55,110 nt of DNA from DATAQC01 sp046263055 (GTDB lineage Bacteria > Actinomycetota > Acidimicrobiia > Acidimicrobiales > AC-14): NCBI GenBank assembly GCA_046263055.1, contig JBHELO010000003.1:1-55110 (forward strand). The letters are read 5' to 3'. The translations under genes were made by a program, and so were the position numbers. This document shows positions 32,662 through 40,312 of the stretch, piece after piece. Below the pieces are notes generated by a model that was not told where the DNA came from, did not search any database, and saw only the letters and a program-made list of their open reading frames with translations. Each line of letters starts with the position of its first letter. The first letter of the stretch is position 1.

Positions 32662-33669
32662 GTGCGCATCCCGACCTGGGCCTTGCTGGCCACGATCGCG
32701 GCGACGGTGGGGGCCGGCGCCGGCTGCGGCCGGGGCGTCGCCGCCTCGTCGGCCCCGGCGCCGGGCGGCAGGCTCCGCATCGTCACCACCGTGTCGCCCA
32801 TCACCAGCATCGTCGCCAGCGTGGTCGGGAACCTGGCCGACGTCCGGGGTGTGATCCCCGAAGGCGCCGACTCGCATACCTTCGAGCCCGCGCCCAGCGC
32901 GGCCAAGGTGCTGTCGGAGGCCGACGTGGTGTTCGTCAACGGCCTCAAGCTGGAGGACCCCACCAAGGACCTGGCCGCCGGCAACCTGAAGAAGGGCGCC
33001 GAGGTGGTGGAGCTGGGCACCCGCACCATCACCCCGGACCGTTACATCTACGACTTCTCGTTCCCCCGCAGCGCCGGCAAGCCCAACCCCCACCTGTGGA
33101 CCGATCCGCCCTACGCCAAGGACTACGCCCGCATCGTGCGGGACACGGTGGTGCGCCGCGACCCCCGTGACGCCGACGCCTTTCAGGCCAACTACGACCG
33201 GTTCGCGAGCCAGGTCGACCGCCTCGACGAAGCCATGAAGGCGGCCACCGCCACCGTGCCCAAGCCCGAGCTGCTCACCTACCACGACGCCTACGCCTAC
33301 TTCGCCGCCCACTACGGCTGGAAGGTCATCGGGGCCGTCCAGGTGTCCACCTTCGAGGACCCCACGCCCCGGGAGGTCGCCGCCCTGGAGGCCCAGATCA
33401 GGGCCGAGGGCGTGCCCGCCATCTTCGGGTCCGAGGTCTTCCCGTCGAGCGTCCTGGCCCAGATCGGCAAGGACACCGGCGTGCGCTACGTGGACACCCT
33501 GCGTGACGACGACCTGCCCGGCAAGCCCGGCGACCCGGACCACTCCTGGCTGGGGCTCATGCGCGACGACTTCGTCACCATGGTGTCGAGCCTCGGCGGC
33601 GACGCCTCGGGCCTGCGCGCCCTCCCCGTGGCCGCCGCCACCCCCGACGTCGCCTCCTACCCCCAGTGA
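32662..33669 (+). CDS. Zinc/manganese ABC transporter substrate-binding lipoprotein
   Basis: Cluster A-I metal-binding receptor of the ZnuA/TroA class, 335 residues. The signal peptide ends GAGAGC (Cys22). Metal ligands expected for the family are present: His72 (GADSHTFEP), His144 (NPHLWTDP), His208 (TYHDAYAYF) and an Asp cluster at about 282-284 (LRDDDLPG). There is no His-rich loop, so Zn or Mn cannot be distinguished. GTG 32662 follows TAGTGT by eight bases. It heads an operon with ATPase, permease and Fur-family regulator, all joined by 4-nt overlaps. Confidence 0.9.
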   Translation: MRIPTWALLATIAATVGAGAGCGRGVAASSAPAPGGRLRIVTTVSPITSIVASVVGNLADVRGVIPEGADSHTFEPAPSAAKVLSEADVVFVNGLKLEDPTKDLAAGNLKKGAEVVELGTRTITPDRYIYDFSFPRSAGKPNPHLWTDPPYAKDYARIVRDTVVRRDPRDADAFQANYDRFASQVDRLDEAMKAATATVPKPELLTYHDAYAYFAAHYGWKVIGAVQVSTFEDPTPREVAALEAQIRAEGVPAIFGSEVFPSSVLAQIGKDTGVRYVDTLRDDDLPGKPGDPDHSWLGLMRDDFVTMVSSLGGDASGLRALPVAAATPDVASYPQ

Positions 33670-34553
33670 CCCGGGACGCGCCGCCCCCGGTGACCGCCGC
33701 CGAGCCCCTCGCCCGCCTGGAGCACCTCACGTGCGCCTACGAGGGCACCGCCGTGCTGGTGGACGCCGACCTCGAGGTGGCGCCCGGTGACTTCACCGGC
33801 ATCGTGGGCCCGTCGGGGTCGGGCAAGACCACGCTGCTGCGGGCGGTGATGGGCACCGTGTCGCCGGTGTCGGGCCGGGTGTGGCGCCGACCCGGGCTGC
33901 GCCTGGGCTACGTCCCCCAGGTGGAGACGGTCAACTGGAGCTTCCCCGTCACCGTCGCCGAGGCGGTGCTGATGTCGCGCACCAGTGGCCGTCGCCTGCC
34001 GTGGCCGTCGGCGGCAGAGAAGGAGGAGGTGGCCGCCGTTCTCGAGCGGCTCGGCATCGGCGGGGTGGGCGGCCGGCACATCCGCGACCTGTCGGGCGGC
34101 CAGCAGCAGCGGGTCTTCCTGGCCCGGGCCCTGCTGCGCCGGCCCCAGCTGCTCCTGCTCGACGAGCCCACGTCGGGGGTGGACGTGCGCACCCGCCACG
34201 ACATCCTGCACCTGCTGGCCGACCTCAACGACGGCGGGCTGGCGGTGGTCCTCACGACCCACGACCTCAACGGCATGGCCGCCCACCTTCCCGACCTGGT
34301 GTGCCTCAACACCCGGGTGACGGGGCGGGGCAGCCCCCGCCAGGTGCTCACCGCCGAAATCCTGGAGCGGACCTACGGGGCGCCCATGGAGGTGCTCGAG
34401 CACGGCGGGATGCCGGTGGTGGTGGACCGGTACCAGTCGACAGGGGCCGGGCGCCGGTCCCTGCGTGCTGCGCCGGGCGGCGGCGGCCGGGGGCCGTGGC
34501 CGAAGGGCTCGGGGGACGACGCCGGTGGCCTGCGGCGAGGGGCGGCGTCGTGA
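33666..34553 (+). CDS. Metal ABC transporter ATPase
   Basis: Nucleotide-binding subunit of the Zn/Mn importer, 295 residues. Walker A is GPSGSGKTTLL, the Q-loop region is GYVPQVETVNWSFPVTV, the signature is LSGGQQQRVFLARAL, Walker B is LLLLDEPTSGVD, and the H-loop is LTTHDL. GTG 33666 overlaps the receptor stop as GTGA. The last 50 residues (Gly/Arg-rich) are not conserved in the family. The stop overlaps the permease start as GTGA. Confidence 0.92.
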   Translation: MTRDAPPPVTAAEPLARLEHLTCAYEGTAVLVDADLEVAPGDFTGIVGPSGSGKTTLLRAVMGTVSPVSGRVWRRPGLRLGYVPQVETVNWSFPVTVAEAVLMSRTSGRRLPWPSAAEKEEVAAVLERLGIGGVGGRHIRDLSGGQQQRVFLARALLRRPQLLLLDEPTSGVDVRTRHDILHLLADLNDGGLAVVLTTHDLNGMAAHLPDLVCLNTRVTGRGSPRQVLTAEILERTYGAPMEVLEHGGMPVVVDRYQSTGAGRRSLRAAPGGGGRGPWPKGSGDDAGGLRRGAAS

Positions 34554-35437
34554 GCTGGCTCACCGAGCCGCTGGCCTTCGGCTTCTTCCGGCACGGCCTG
34601 ATCGTGGCCACCCTGGCCGGCGCCCTCTGCGGCCTGATCGGCGTCTACGTGACCCTGCGGGGGATGAGCTACATCGGCCACGGCCTGTCCCACGCCATCT
34701 TCGGCGGTGCGGCGGCCGCCGCCCTGGTGTCGTTCAACTTCTACCTGGGGGCCGGACTGTGGGGCATGGCGTCGGCGCTGGCCATCGGCCGGGTGACCCG
34801 CCGCCGGATCATCGGCTCCGACGCCGCCATCGGCGTCATCACCACCGCCTCCTTCGCCTTTGGGCTGGCCCTGATCGGGCTCTACGGCCAGGTCAAGAAG
34901 AGCGTGGACGCCGCCATCTTCGGGTCCGTGCTGGGGGTGTCGGTGGCCGACGTGTGGGTGGTGGCGGGGGTGACGGTGGTCGCCGTCGCGGTGGTGTTCG
35001 TCTTCTACCGCAAGCTGCTGTTCACGACCTTCGACCCCGAGGTGGCCGACGTGTCGGGCGTGAACACCGCTCGCATGGACGCCCTGCTGATGCTGCTGCT
35101 GTCGGTGTCCATCCTGGCCACCATGAAAGTGCTGGGCGTGGTCCTCATCGCCGCCACCCTGGTGATCCCGGCCACCGTGGCCCGCATGCTCACCAACAGC
35201 TTCTCCCGGATGCTGTGGCTGTCCACCGTCATCGGGGCGACGTGCGGGTTCGTGGGCATGGTGCTCAGCTACCACCTTGACGTGTCGTCGGGCGCCACCA
35301 TCGTGCTGGTGGGTGCTGCCCTGTTCACGGTGGTGTTCGCCGTCACCGGCCGCCGGGGCCGGCGCCGGGCGGCCGGTCTCGACGCCCACGACGCGCCGGT
35401 GGTGGCCGGGCCCCTGCCGGCGGCGCCGACAGCGTGA
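34550..35437 (+). CDS. Metal ABC transporter permease
   Basis: ABC-3-type permease for Zn or Mn, 295 residues with eight or nine hydrophobic helices. Typical blocks are GFFRHGLIVATLAGALCGLIG, RGMSYIGHGLSHAIFGGAA and AAIGVITTASFAFGLALIG. VLGVVLIAATLVIPATVARML (ABC-3 signature region) follows. GTG 34550 overlaps the ATPase stop (GTGA) and the stop overlaps the Fur-family gene (GTGA). Confidence 0.92.
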   Translation: MSWLTEPLAFGFFRHGLIVATLAGALCGLIGVYVTLRGMSYIGHGLSHAIFGGAAAAALVSFNFYLGAGLWGMASALAIGRVTRRRIIGSDAAIGVITTASFAFGLALIGLYGQVKKSVDAAIFGSVLGVSVADVWVVAGVTVVAVAVVFVFYRKLLFTTFDPEVADVSGVNTARMDALLMLLLSVSILATMKVLGVVLIAATLVIPATVARMLTNSFSRMLWLSTVIGATCGFVGMVLSYHLDVSSGATIVLVGAALFTVVFAVTGRRGRRRAAGLDAHDAPVVAGPLPAAPTA

Positions 35438-36000
35438 GCACCGCCCCCGGGCGGGCCGGGCCCCGCCGGGGCGCCCCGGCCTACGCTGCGCCCACGGCTA
35501 CCGACGACCGGGTCGGCACGATCCTCGAGTCCCTCCGGGGCCAGGGCGAGCGCATCACCACCGCCCGGCGCGCCCTGCTCACCGCCCTGGCCGAGGCCGG
35601 CGGCCACCGCAGCGCCGAGGAGCTGGCCACCGAGGTGGCCCGGCTCCACCCCGAGGTGCACCGGGCCACGATCTACCGCACCCTGGAGACGCTGCGCCGC
35701 CTGCGGGTGGTGGAGCACACCCATCTCGGCCACGGCCCGGCCGTCTACCACCTGGCCGACGAGGTCCATCAGCACCTGGTGTGCGAGGAGTGCGGCGCGG
35801 TGGTTGAGGTGCCGGCCTCGGTGTTCCGTCCCCTCGAGAGGGCCCTCGAACGGGACTACGGGTTCACCGTCAGCTCCCGCCACTTCGCGGTGGTGGGCCG
35901 CTGCCACGGCTGCGTGGGGGCAGCCGGCCCCCATGCCGCCGGACCCCATGGCGCCGGGCCCCGTGCCGCCGGGCCCGGGACGCGGAGGGCGCCCGCCTGA
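35434..36000 (+). CDS. Fur-family metalloregulator (Zur-like by context)
   Basis: 188 residues. The DNA-binding part is TTARRALLTALAEAGGHRSAEE, HRATIYRTLETLRRLRVV, and the dimer/metal part is HQHLVCEECGAVVEV. Structural zinc cysteines are Cys117, Cys120, Cys157 and Cys160 (CEEC, CHGC). The location at the end of a Zn/Mn import operon suggests Zur or Mur and autoregulation; a true Fur is less likely. The tail carries imperfect repeats GPHAAGPHGAGPRAAG that are not part of the family. GTG 35434 overlaps the permease stop. Confidence 0.88.
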   Translation: MSTAPGRAGPRRGAPAYAAPTATDDRVGTILESLRGQGERITTARRALLTALAEAGGHRSAEELATEVARLHPEVHRATIYRTLETLRRLRVVEHTHLGHGPAVYHLADEVHQHLVCEECGAVVEVPASVFRPLERALERDYGFTVSSRHFAVVGRCHGCVGAAGPHAAGPHGAGPRAAGPGTRRAPA

Positions 36001-36023
36001 CCGCGGCCCTGCGCAGCCGCCAC

Positions 36024-36758
36024 GTGGGCACGGGCCCGGGCCGGATGCGGGTGTGGGAGTCGGTGGGCTCCCCGGACGTGGCGCCGCCCGTCGTGCTGGT
36101 GCACGGCATCGTCTCCAGCCGGTACCTGCTGCCAACCGCCCGCTGGTTGGCCCAGCGCCGGCCGGTGGTGGCCGTCGACCTGCCCGGCTTCGGGGCCAGC
36201 GCCCGCCCGCGCCGCCAGCCCGGGATCCGGGTTCTGGCCGACGCCCTGACCGCTGCCCTCGGGGAGCTGGGGGTGGACCGGCCCGTCGTGGTCGGCCACT
36301 CCCTCGGCGTGCACGTGGTGGTCGACCTCGCCGTGCGCCACCCCGAGATGGTCGGCGGCGTCGTCCTCGTCGGCCCCACCGGTGACCCGGCGGCCGCCAC
36401 CGTGGCCCGCCTGTCGTGGCGCTGGTTGGCGTGCGCGGTGCGCGAGCCGCTCGGCTTCAACCTCCTGGTGCTCCGGGAGGTCGCCGAGGTGGGGCCCCGG
36501 CGCATGCTGGCCAGCGCCCGCCATGCGGTGGCCGACCCCCTCGTCGCCAAGCTGGCGCAGGTGGCCCTGCCCGCCCTGGTGCTCCGGGGATCGGCCGACC
36601 GCATCGCCCCACCGCCTTGGGTCCAGGAGGTGGATGCCCGGCTGCCCGACTCCCGGCGCCGGGTGCTGGCCGGCGTGGCCCACACGGTGGTCTACTCGGC
36701 CCCCGACCGGGTCGGCGCCCTGGTGGACGACTTCGCAGCCGGCGCCATGCCCGCCTGA
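36024..36758 (+). CDS. Alpha/beta hydrolase
   Basis: 244 residues with a complete triad: nucleophile Ser93 in VVGHSLGVHV, Asp192 in LRGSADRIAPP and His220 in AGVAHTVVYS. The oxyanion strand is VVLVHGIVSS. The cap between strands 6 and 7 is helical (SWRWLACAVREPLG). It is likely an esterase or related hydrolase of unknown substrate. GTG 36024 lies 23 bp after the Fur-family stop, so it may be transcribed with the metal operon. Confidence 0.85.
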   Translation: MGTGPGRMRVWESVGSPDVAPPVVLVHGIVSSRYLLPTARWLAQRRPVVAVDLPGFGASARPRRQPGIRVLADALTAALGELGVDRPVVVGHSLGVHVVVDLAVRHPEMVGGVVLVGPTGDPAAATVARLSWRWLACAVREPLGFNLLVLREVAEVGPRRMLASARHAVADPLVAKLAQVALPALVLRGSADRIAPPPWVQEVDARLPDSRRRVLAGVAHTVVYSAPDRVGALVDDFAAGAMPA

Positions 36759-36952
36759 CCCGCCGCTGCCGTCGGGCCCCGACCGGTGCGGGGGCCGCCC
36801 AAGCGGAAGCGCCGCCGCCGGGCGGACACGAGGGTGAGCTGGGCTTCGAGCCACTGGCGGAGGATGGCCCGGCCGGTGGGTGTCGGCTCGGGGACCCAGG
36901 GCGGGCGCTCCCGCAGCCAGGGGGTCGGCGTCTGGTGCTGGCGGTGTCGCAT
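36692..36952 (-). CDS. Possible small basic protein, weak call
   Basis: Reads MRHRQHQTPTPWLRERPPW, then TPTGRAILRQWLEAQLTLVS and a basic end. The amphipathic segment ILRQWLEAQLTLVSARRRRF looks protein-like. A second piece upstream, MALIDRFKVLRPR (ATG 37007), is in another frame and could be its true N-terminus if one base is missing. It overlaps the hydrolase gene tail-to-tail. No family is recognised and the frame may be fortuitous. Confidence 0.25.
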   Translation of the reverse strand: MRHRQHQTPTPWLRERPPWVPEPTPTGRAILRQWLEAQLTLVSARRRRFRLGGPRTGRGPTAAAGQAGMAPAAKSSTRAPTRSGAE

Positions 36953-37352
36953 CCCCCACTCCGTCGGTGCGCGGCCGGAGAACCTTGAATCTGTCGATCA
37001 GCGCCACTCCCGAGGCTCGGGCGAGGCGAGCCAGGTGCCCGTCCCGCCCTGGCCGGCGAGGGTGTCGCCCGCCGCCGCCTTGTGGTGCGGGGCGACGTGA
37101 ACGACGCGGTGGCGCTCACCCTGGCGGCCGCCCATCTTGGGCTCGGGACCGGGGAGTGGCAGCGGGAGCCGGGATGAAGGGGGTCCCCTCGCCCGCTCGA
37201 GCGTGGGTACTGCCTTTCCAGGAGGGTTTCCCGACCCCCGCCGCAACCTGCCGGCTCAGCGAGTGTCGTCACTCAGAGCGAGGAACTTGAGCCGGGGGCT
37301 GCCACGGGCCGTCGCCTCGCGCCGCGGACCGGGCGCTACCGTCTCGCCCGAC
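36759..37352. other. Long region between the hydrolase and the small membrane protein
   Basis: Apart from the weak minus-strand frame at 36692-37007, nothing coding is convincing. Frames on both strands overlap and lack domains or starts. The end of the stretch carries the TACCGT -10 box for the next gene. Confidence 0.4.
37337..37342 (+). promoter_or_regulatory. -10 hexamer TACCGT
   Basis: TACCGT lies ten bases upstream of GTG 37353 and marks a near-leaderless start for the small membrane protein. Confidence 0.5.
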
Positions 37353-37571
37353 GTGCTCGCCGACCAGCTCTTCCTCGGCAACGACCTCCTGGCCTGGCTC
37401 CTGCTGGCCCTGGGCGGCGCCCTGACGGTGGGCAACGGCCTGGCATTGCTGCGCCCGCCGCGCCAGCCGCGCACCGGGGAGCTGGCCCGCCCGCCCATCG
37501 GTCGGAGCCTCCTGATGGGCACCGTCGGCCTGCTGGCCGCCATCTGGGCCCTGGCGTCGCTGACCCGCTGA
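37353..37571 (+). CDS. Small two-helix membrane protein
   Basis: 72 residues: VLADQLFLGNDLLAWLLLA, then LGGALTVGNGLALLRPP, a basic Pro-rich turn, and LLMGTVGLLAAIWALASL. Two membrane helices with a short positively charged loop are clear. Function unknown. GTG 37353 is fixed by the TACCGT box; the longer frame to 37137 has no matching features. Confidence 0.65.
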   Translation: MLADQLFLGNDLLAWLLLALGGALTVGNGLALLRPPRQPRTGELARPPIGRSLLMGTVGLLAAIWALASLTR

Positions 37572-37635
37572 CCGCCACCCGCCGCCGACGCCCGGCGTCA
37601 ATTCCCGTCGACTGGCGTCGCTGACCCGCTGACCG
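37551..37635. repeat. 24-bp direct repeat containing the stop codon of the small membrane gene
   Basis: CTGGCGTCGCTGACCCGCTG plus ACCG occurs at 37551-37574 and again at 37612-37635, apparently identical, 61 bp apart. The first copy encodes the last residues and stop of the 72-residue protein. This is a local duplication of the gene end. Confidence 0.7.
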
Positions 37636-37716
37636 GCGGCCGGGCGCGAGAAACGCCGGTCCCCGGGGGCTGGGGAGCCCAAGTGGCCAGCGTCTCTCGG
37701 CGCCCACTGTACTAGC

Positions 37717-37826
37717 CAGCGCGTCGCCCAACACCACCCAGCGCGTCGCGCAACACACGCCAGCGCATCGCCCAACACCAGCCAGCGCATCGCCCAACAC
37801 CACCCAGCGCGTCGCCCGATCCCGGC
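37717..37826. repeat. Five tandem 22-bp repeats (minisatellite)
   Basis: Five contiguous units begin at 37717, 37739, 37761, 37783 and 37805. The consensus is CAGCGCGTCGCCCAACACCA plus two variable bases. Copies differ at one to five positions and the last is the most diverged. There are no spacers, so it is not a CRISPR array. It lies between two convergent genes. A period of 22 bp is close to two helical turns and is not a codon multiple. Confidence 0.85.
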
Positions 37827-37842
37827 GGGAAGGGGCCATCCG

Positions 37843-39825
37843 TCACCATGCGGGCGGCCGCTCGAAGTGCTCGACGACCACCGGTTCCATGGCGTCGGCG
37901 GGGACGAAGCCGAGCACCTGGCCGTAGAAGGACAGCTCCGCCTCGGCCGCCCGGCGGATGGTCTCCGCCCGGCGGAACCCGTGCTGCTCGCCCGGGAACG
38001 TGACGTAGGCCACGGGCAGCCCCTTGGCGCGCAGGGCGTCCACCAGCACCTCGGCCTGGGCCGGGGGCACCACCCTGTCCTCCAGGCCCTGGAGGACGAT
38101 GACCGGGCAGGAGAGGCGGTCGGCGTGGTTGATCGGCGACCACTCCCGGTAGCGCTCGGCGGCCTCCGGCCACGGCCCGACCAGGCGATCGAGGTAGCGG
38201 GACTCGAACTTGTGCGTGTCGGTGGCGAGGGCGGTGAGGTCGGCCACGCCGTACAGGCTGGCGCCGGCGGCGAAGACGTCGGTGGTGGTGAGGGCCCGCA
38301 GCGTTGTGTAGCCGCCGGCGCTGCCGCCCCGGATCACCAGCCGGGACGGGTCCACCAGGCCGCGATCGACGAGGTGGCGGGCGGCGGCCACGCAGTCGTC
38401 CACGTCCACGACGCCCCATGCCCCCTCCAGGGCCTTGCGGTAGGCCCGGCCGTAGCCACTGCTGCCCCGGTAGTCCACGTCCACGACGGCCAAGCCCCGC
38501 GTCGTCCAGAACTGGACCGCCAGGTTGAGCGCGGGCGAGGCCGAGGACGTGGGCCCGCCGTGACTGAGCACGACCAGCGGCGGCCGCTCCCCCGGCGGCC
38601 CTTCGGCGTCGGGGTTGGATGGCGGGTACCACAGGGCGTGCGCCTCCGAGCCCCCGGTGGTCGGGAAGGTGAGGGGCCGGGGGTCGGACACGAAGGCCGG
38701 GTCCACGGTGGCCTCCCGGCTGCGGCGCAGGACACGGGTGGCGCCGCCGGGGGCGATGGCCACCACCATCACCGCCTCGGAGGCCGAGCCGGCCAGCGCC
38801 ACCACGTCATCGCCCGCAGGTGCCACCGCCTCCACGTCGGTGAACGGGGTGGACAGCTCGGCCACGCCGCCGTGGGACCCGAGGATCCCCAGGTGGTCGG
38901 CGCCGTCCTCGGCCCACGCCGCCACCAGCCGGCCGTCGGCCAGGAAGCCGTAGGTGGACTGGCCGAACACCCAGTCGGGGCGGCTGAACTCGGCGTCCCG
39001 CGGTGCGAGGGGACGCCCGCCGGGCACCTGAGGGTCCTCGGCGTAGAGGTTCCACCAGCCACTGCGGTCTGACACCCAGTGCAGGTGGCCGGCCGGTGAC
39101 CACCGGGGTTGGGATACCGACGCCGGGGTGTCGCCGCCGCCCGCCACCCGCCGGGCGCCGACCAGTCGGACGCCGTCGGGCTCGTCGACCAGATCGGCCA
39201 CCCACAGCTCGGTGGCGTCCCACGGCATGTCCGGGTGGTCCCAGGCCAGCCAGGCCAGCCGGCGACCGTCGGGGCTGGGCCGGGGGGCGGCGAAGAAGTC
39301 GTGGCCGCCGGCCAGGGCCACCGGCTCACCGACGGACCCGTCACCGTCGACCCTGACCGCCACCAGGTCGTTCTCCACCTCGGTGGCGGCGGGGCCGTGG
39401 TGGCGCTCCCGAACGGCCACGACCAGTCCCCGCTCCGGCACCCCGGCGAGGTCGGCGTACCGCCAGGCGCCGGGCGACGGCGGCTCGGCGGTGAGGGGAC
39501 GCGGGTCCCCACCCGCTACCGCCAGCCACAGGCGCTGGTCGTCGAAGTTGGCGAAGACCAGCCGGCCGCCGACCACGGCGTAGGGCGCCCCGCCGTACTC
39601 GTGGACGGTGGTGCGGGCCGAGAAGCCGAGGGGAAGGGCGTCGGCCACCTCCCGGCCGCCGGCGGCGCGCACCACCACCTGGCGCCCGCCCTCGGCCGGG
39701 CGGCCCTCCACCCACCAGACGTCGTCGCCCACCACCCGGAGATCGGAGAGGCGCACGGCCCGCTCGGTCAGCAGATCGGCGGTGACGGGCGACGCCCAGG
39801 ACCCGAACGGCGCCACGATGGCCAC
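37843..39825 (-). CDS. S9-family prolyl-oligopeptidase-like serine peptidase
   Basis: 660 residues: an N-terminal beta-propeller (repeats such as PRPSPDGRRLAWLAW and QPRWSPAGHLHWVSD) and a C-terminal alpha/beta hydrolase. The catalytic triad is Ser502 (RGGSAGGYTTL), Asp583 (GLEDRVVPP) and His615 (GEQHGFRR). It resembles dipeptidyl/acylaminoacyl peptidases and should be cytoplasmic, as no signal peptide is visible. GTG 39825 is set by TACAGT six bases upstream; the frame before that is artefactual. It is convergent with the small membrane gene across the 22-bp repeats. Confidence 0.93.
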   Translation of the reverse strand: MAIVAPFGSWASPVTADLLTERAVRLSDLRVVGDDVWWVEGRPAEGGRQVVVRAAGGREVADALPLGFSARTTVHEYGGAPYAVVGGRLVFANFDDQRLWLAVAGGDPRPLTAEPPSPGAWRYADLAGVPERGLVVAVRERHHGPAATEVENDLVAVRVDGDGSVGEPVALAGGHDFFAAPRPSPDGRRLAWLAWDHPDMPWDATELWVADLVDEPDGVRLVGARRVAGGGDTPASVSQPRWSPAGHLHWVSDRSGWWNLYAEDPQVPGGRPLAPRDAEFSRPDWVFGQSTYGFLADGRLVAAWAEDGADHLGILGSHGGVAELSTPFTDVEAVAPAGDDVVALAGSASEAVMVVAIAPGGATRVLRRSREATVDPAFVSDPRPLTFPTTGGSEAHALWYPPSNPDAEGPPGERPPLVVLSHGGPTSSASPALNLAVQFWTTRGLAVVDVDYRGSSGYGRAYRKALEGAWGVVDVDDCVAAARHLVDRGLVDPSRLVIRGGSAGGYTTLRALTTTDVFAAGASLYGVADLTALATDTHKFESRYLDRLVGPWPEAAERYREWSPINHADRLSCPVIVLQGLEDRVVPPAQAEVLVDALRAKGLPVAYVTFPGEQHGFRRAETIRRAAEAELSFYGQVLGFVPADAMEPVVVEHFERPPAW

Positions 39826-39831
39826 CGGCCG

Positions 39832-39837
39832 ACTGTA
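39832..39837 (-). promoter_or_regulatory. -10 hexamer TACAGT for the S9 peptidase
   Basis: TACAGT on the minus strand, six bases before GTG 39825, with no Shine-Dalgarno sequence. It is a clear leaderless arrangement. Confidence 0.6.
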
Positions 39838-39951
39838 CGACCGGCGCGCCGGCCGCCCGGCGGGGTCGGGTCGTCCGGTCGGCCGCGGGTCGCCCGGCAG
39901 GACCGGAATGGGGCAGCCTGGTGGGGACCGGGCCGACCCACGAGGAGAGGA

Positions 39952-40239
39952 ATGGGCAGCGCCAAACGACGGCGGCAGCGAGCGAACCGGGAGTCCGGGG
40001 CCGAGGCGGCCCAGGCCATCCCGCAGCTCACCGACACCGACCTGGACCACCTTCTCACCGCCGTCACCGTGCGAGTGGACTGCGAGCATGCCTCGACCCG
40101 GACGACGGCCGACGGCCCTGTCCTCCTGCGGTGTGCGGTGGGGGCGGCGGTGGCCGGTGGCTGCCCGGCCGGCTGCCAGCGCTTCCAGCGTCGGCCCGTG
40201 GGTGGGACCGGGATCGGCCTGGGGGCGGGCGGGGCCTGA
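39952..40239 (+). CDS. Small Cys-containing protein of unknown function
   Basis: 95 residues: a basic start MGSAKRRRQRANRESG, a helix QLTDTDLDHLLTAVTVRVD, and a C-terminal part with four Cys (CEH, RCAV, GGCPAGCQRF). The Cys/His set could bind one zinc ion. ATG 39952 has GAGGAGAGG just upstream. It is divergent from the S9 peptidase gene. No family recognised. Confidence 0.6.
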   Translation: MGSAKRRRQRANRESGAEAAQAIPQLTDTDLDHLLTAVTVRVDCEHASTRTTADGPVLLRCAVGAAVAGGCPAGCQRFQRRPVGGTGIGLGAGGA

Positions 40240-40312
40240 GCGGCCTGGGGTCCGGCGTCCCCTCAGCATGTGGCGGGAGCCAGCGGCGGGTGGCCGGCCG
40301 GACCGGAAGGGG

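Noticed and set aside
37717..37826. CRISPR array
   Set aside because: The 22-bp units are contiguous with no unique spacers and no cas genes are in the window.
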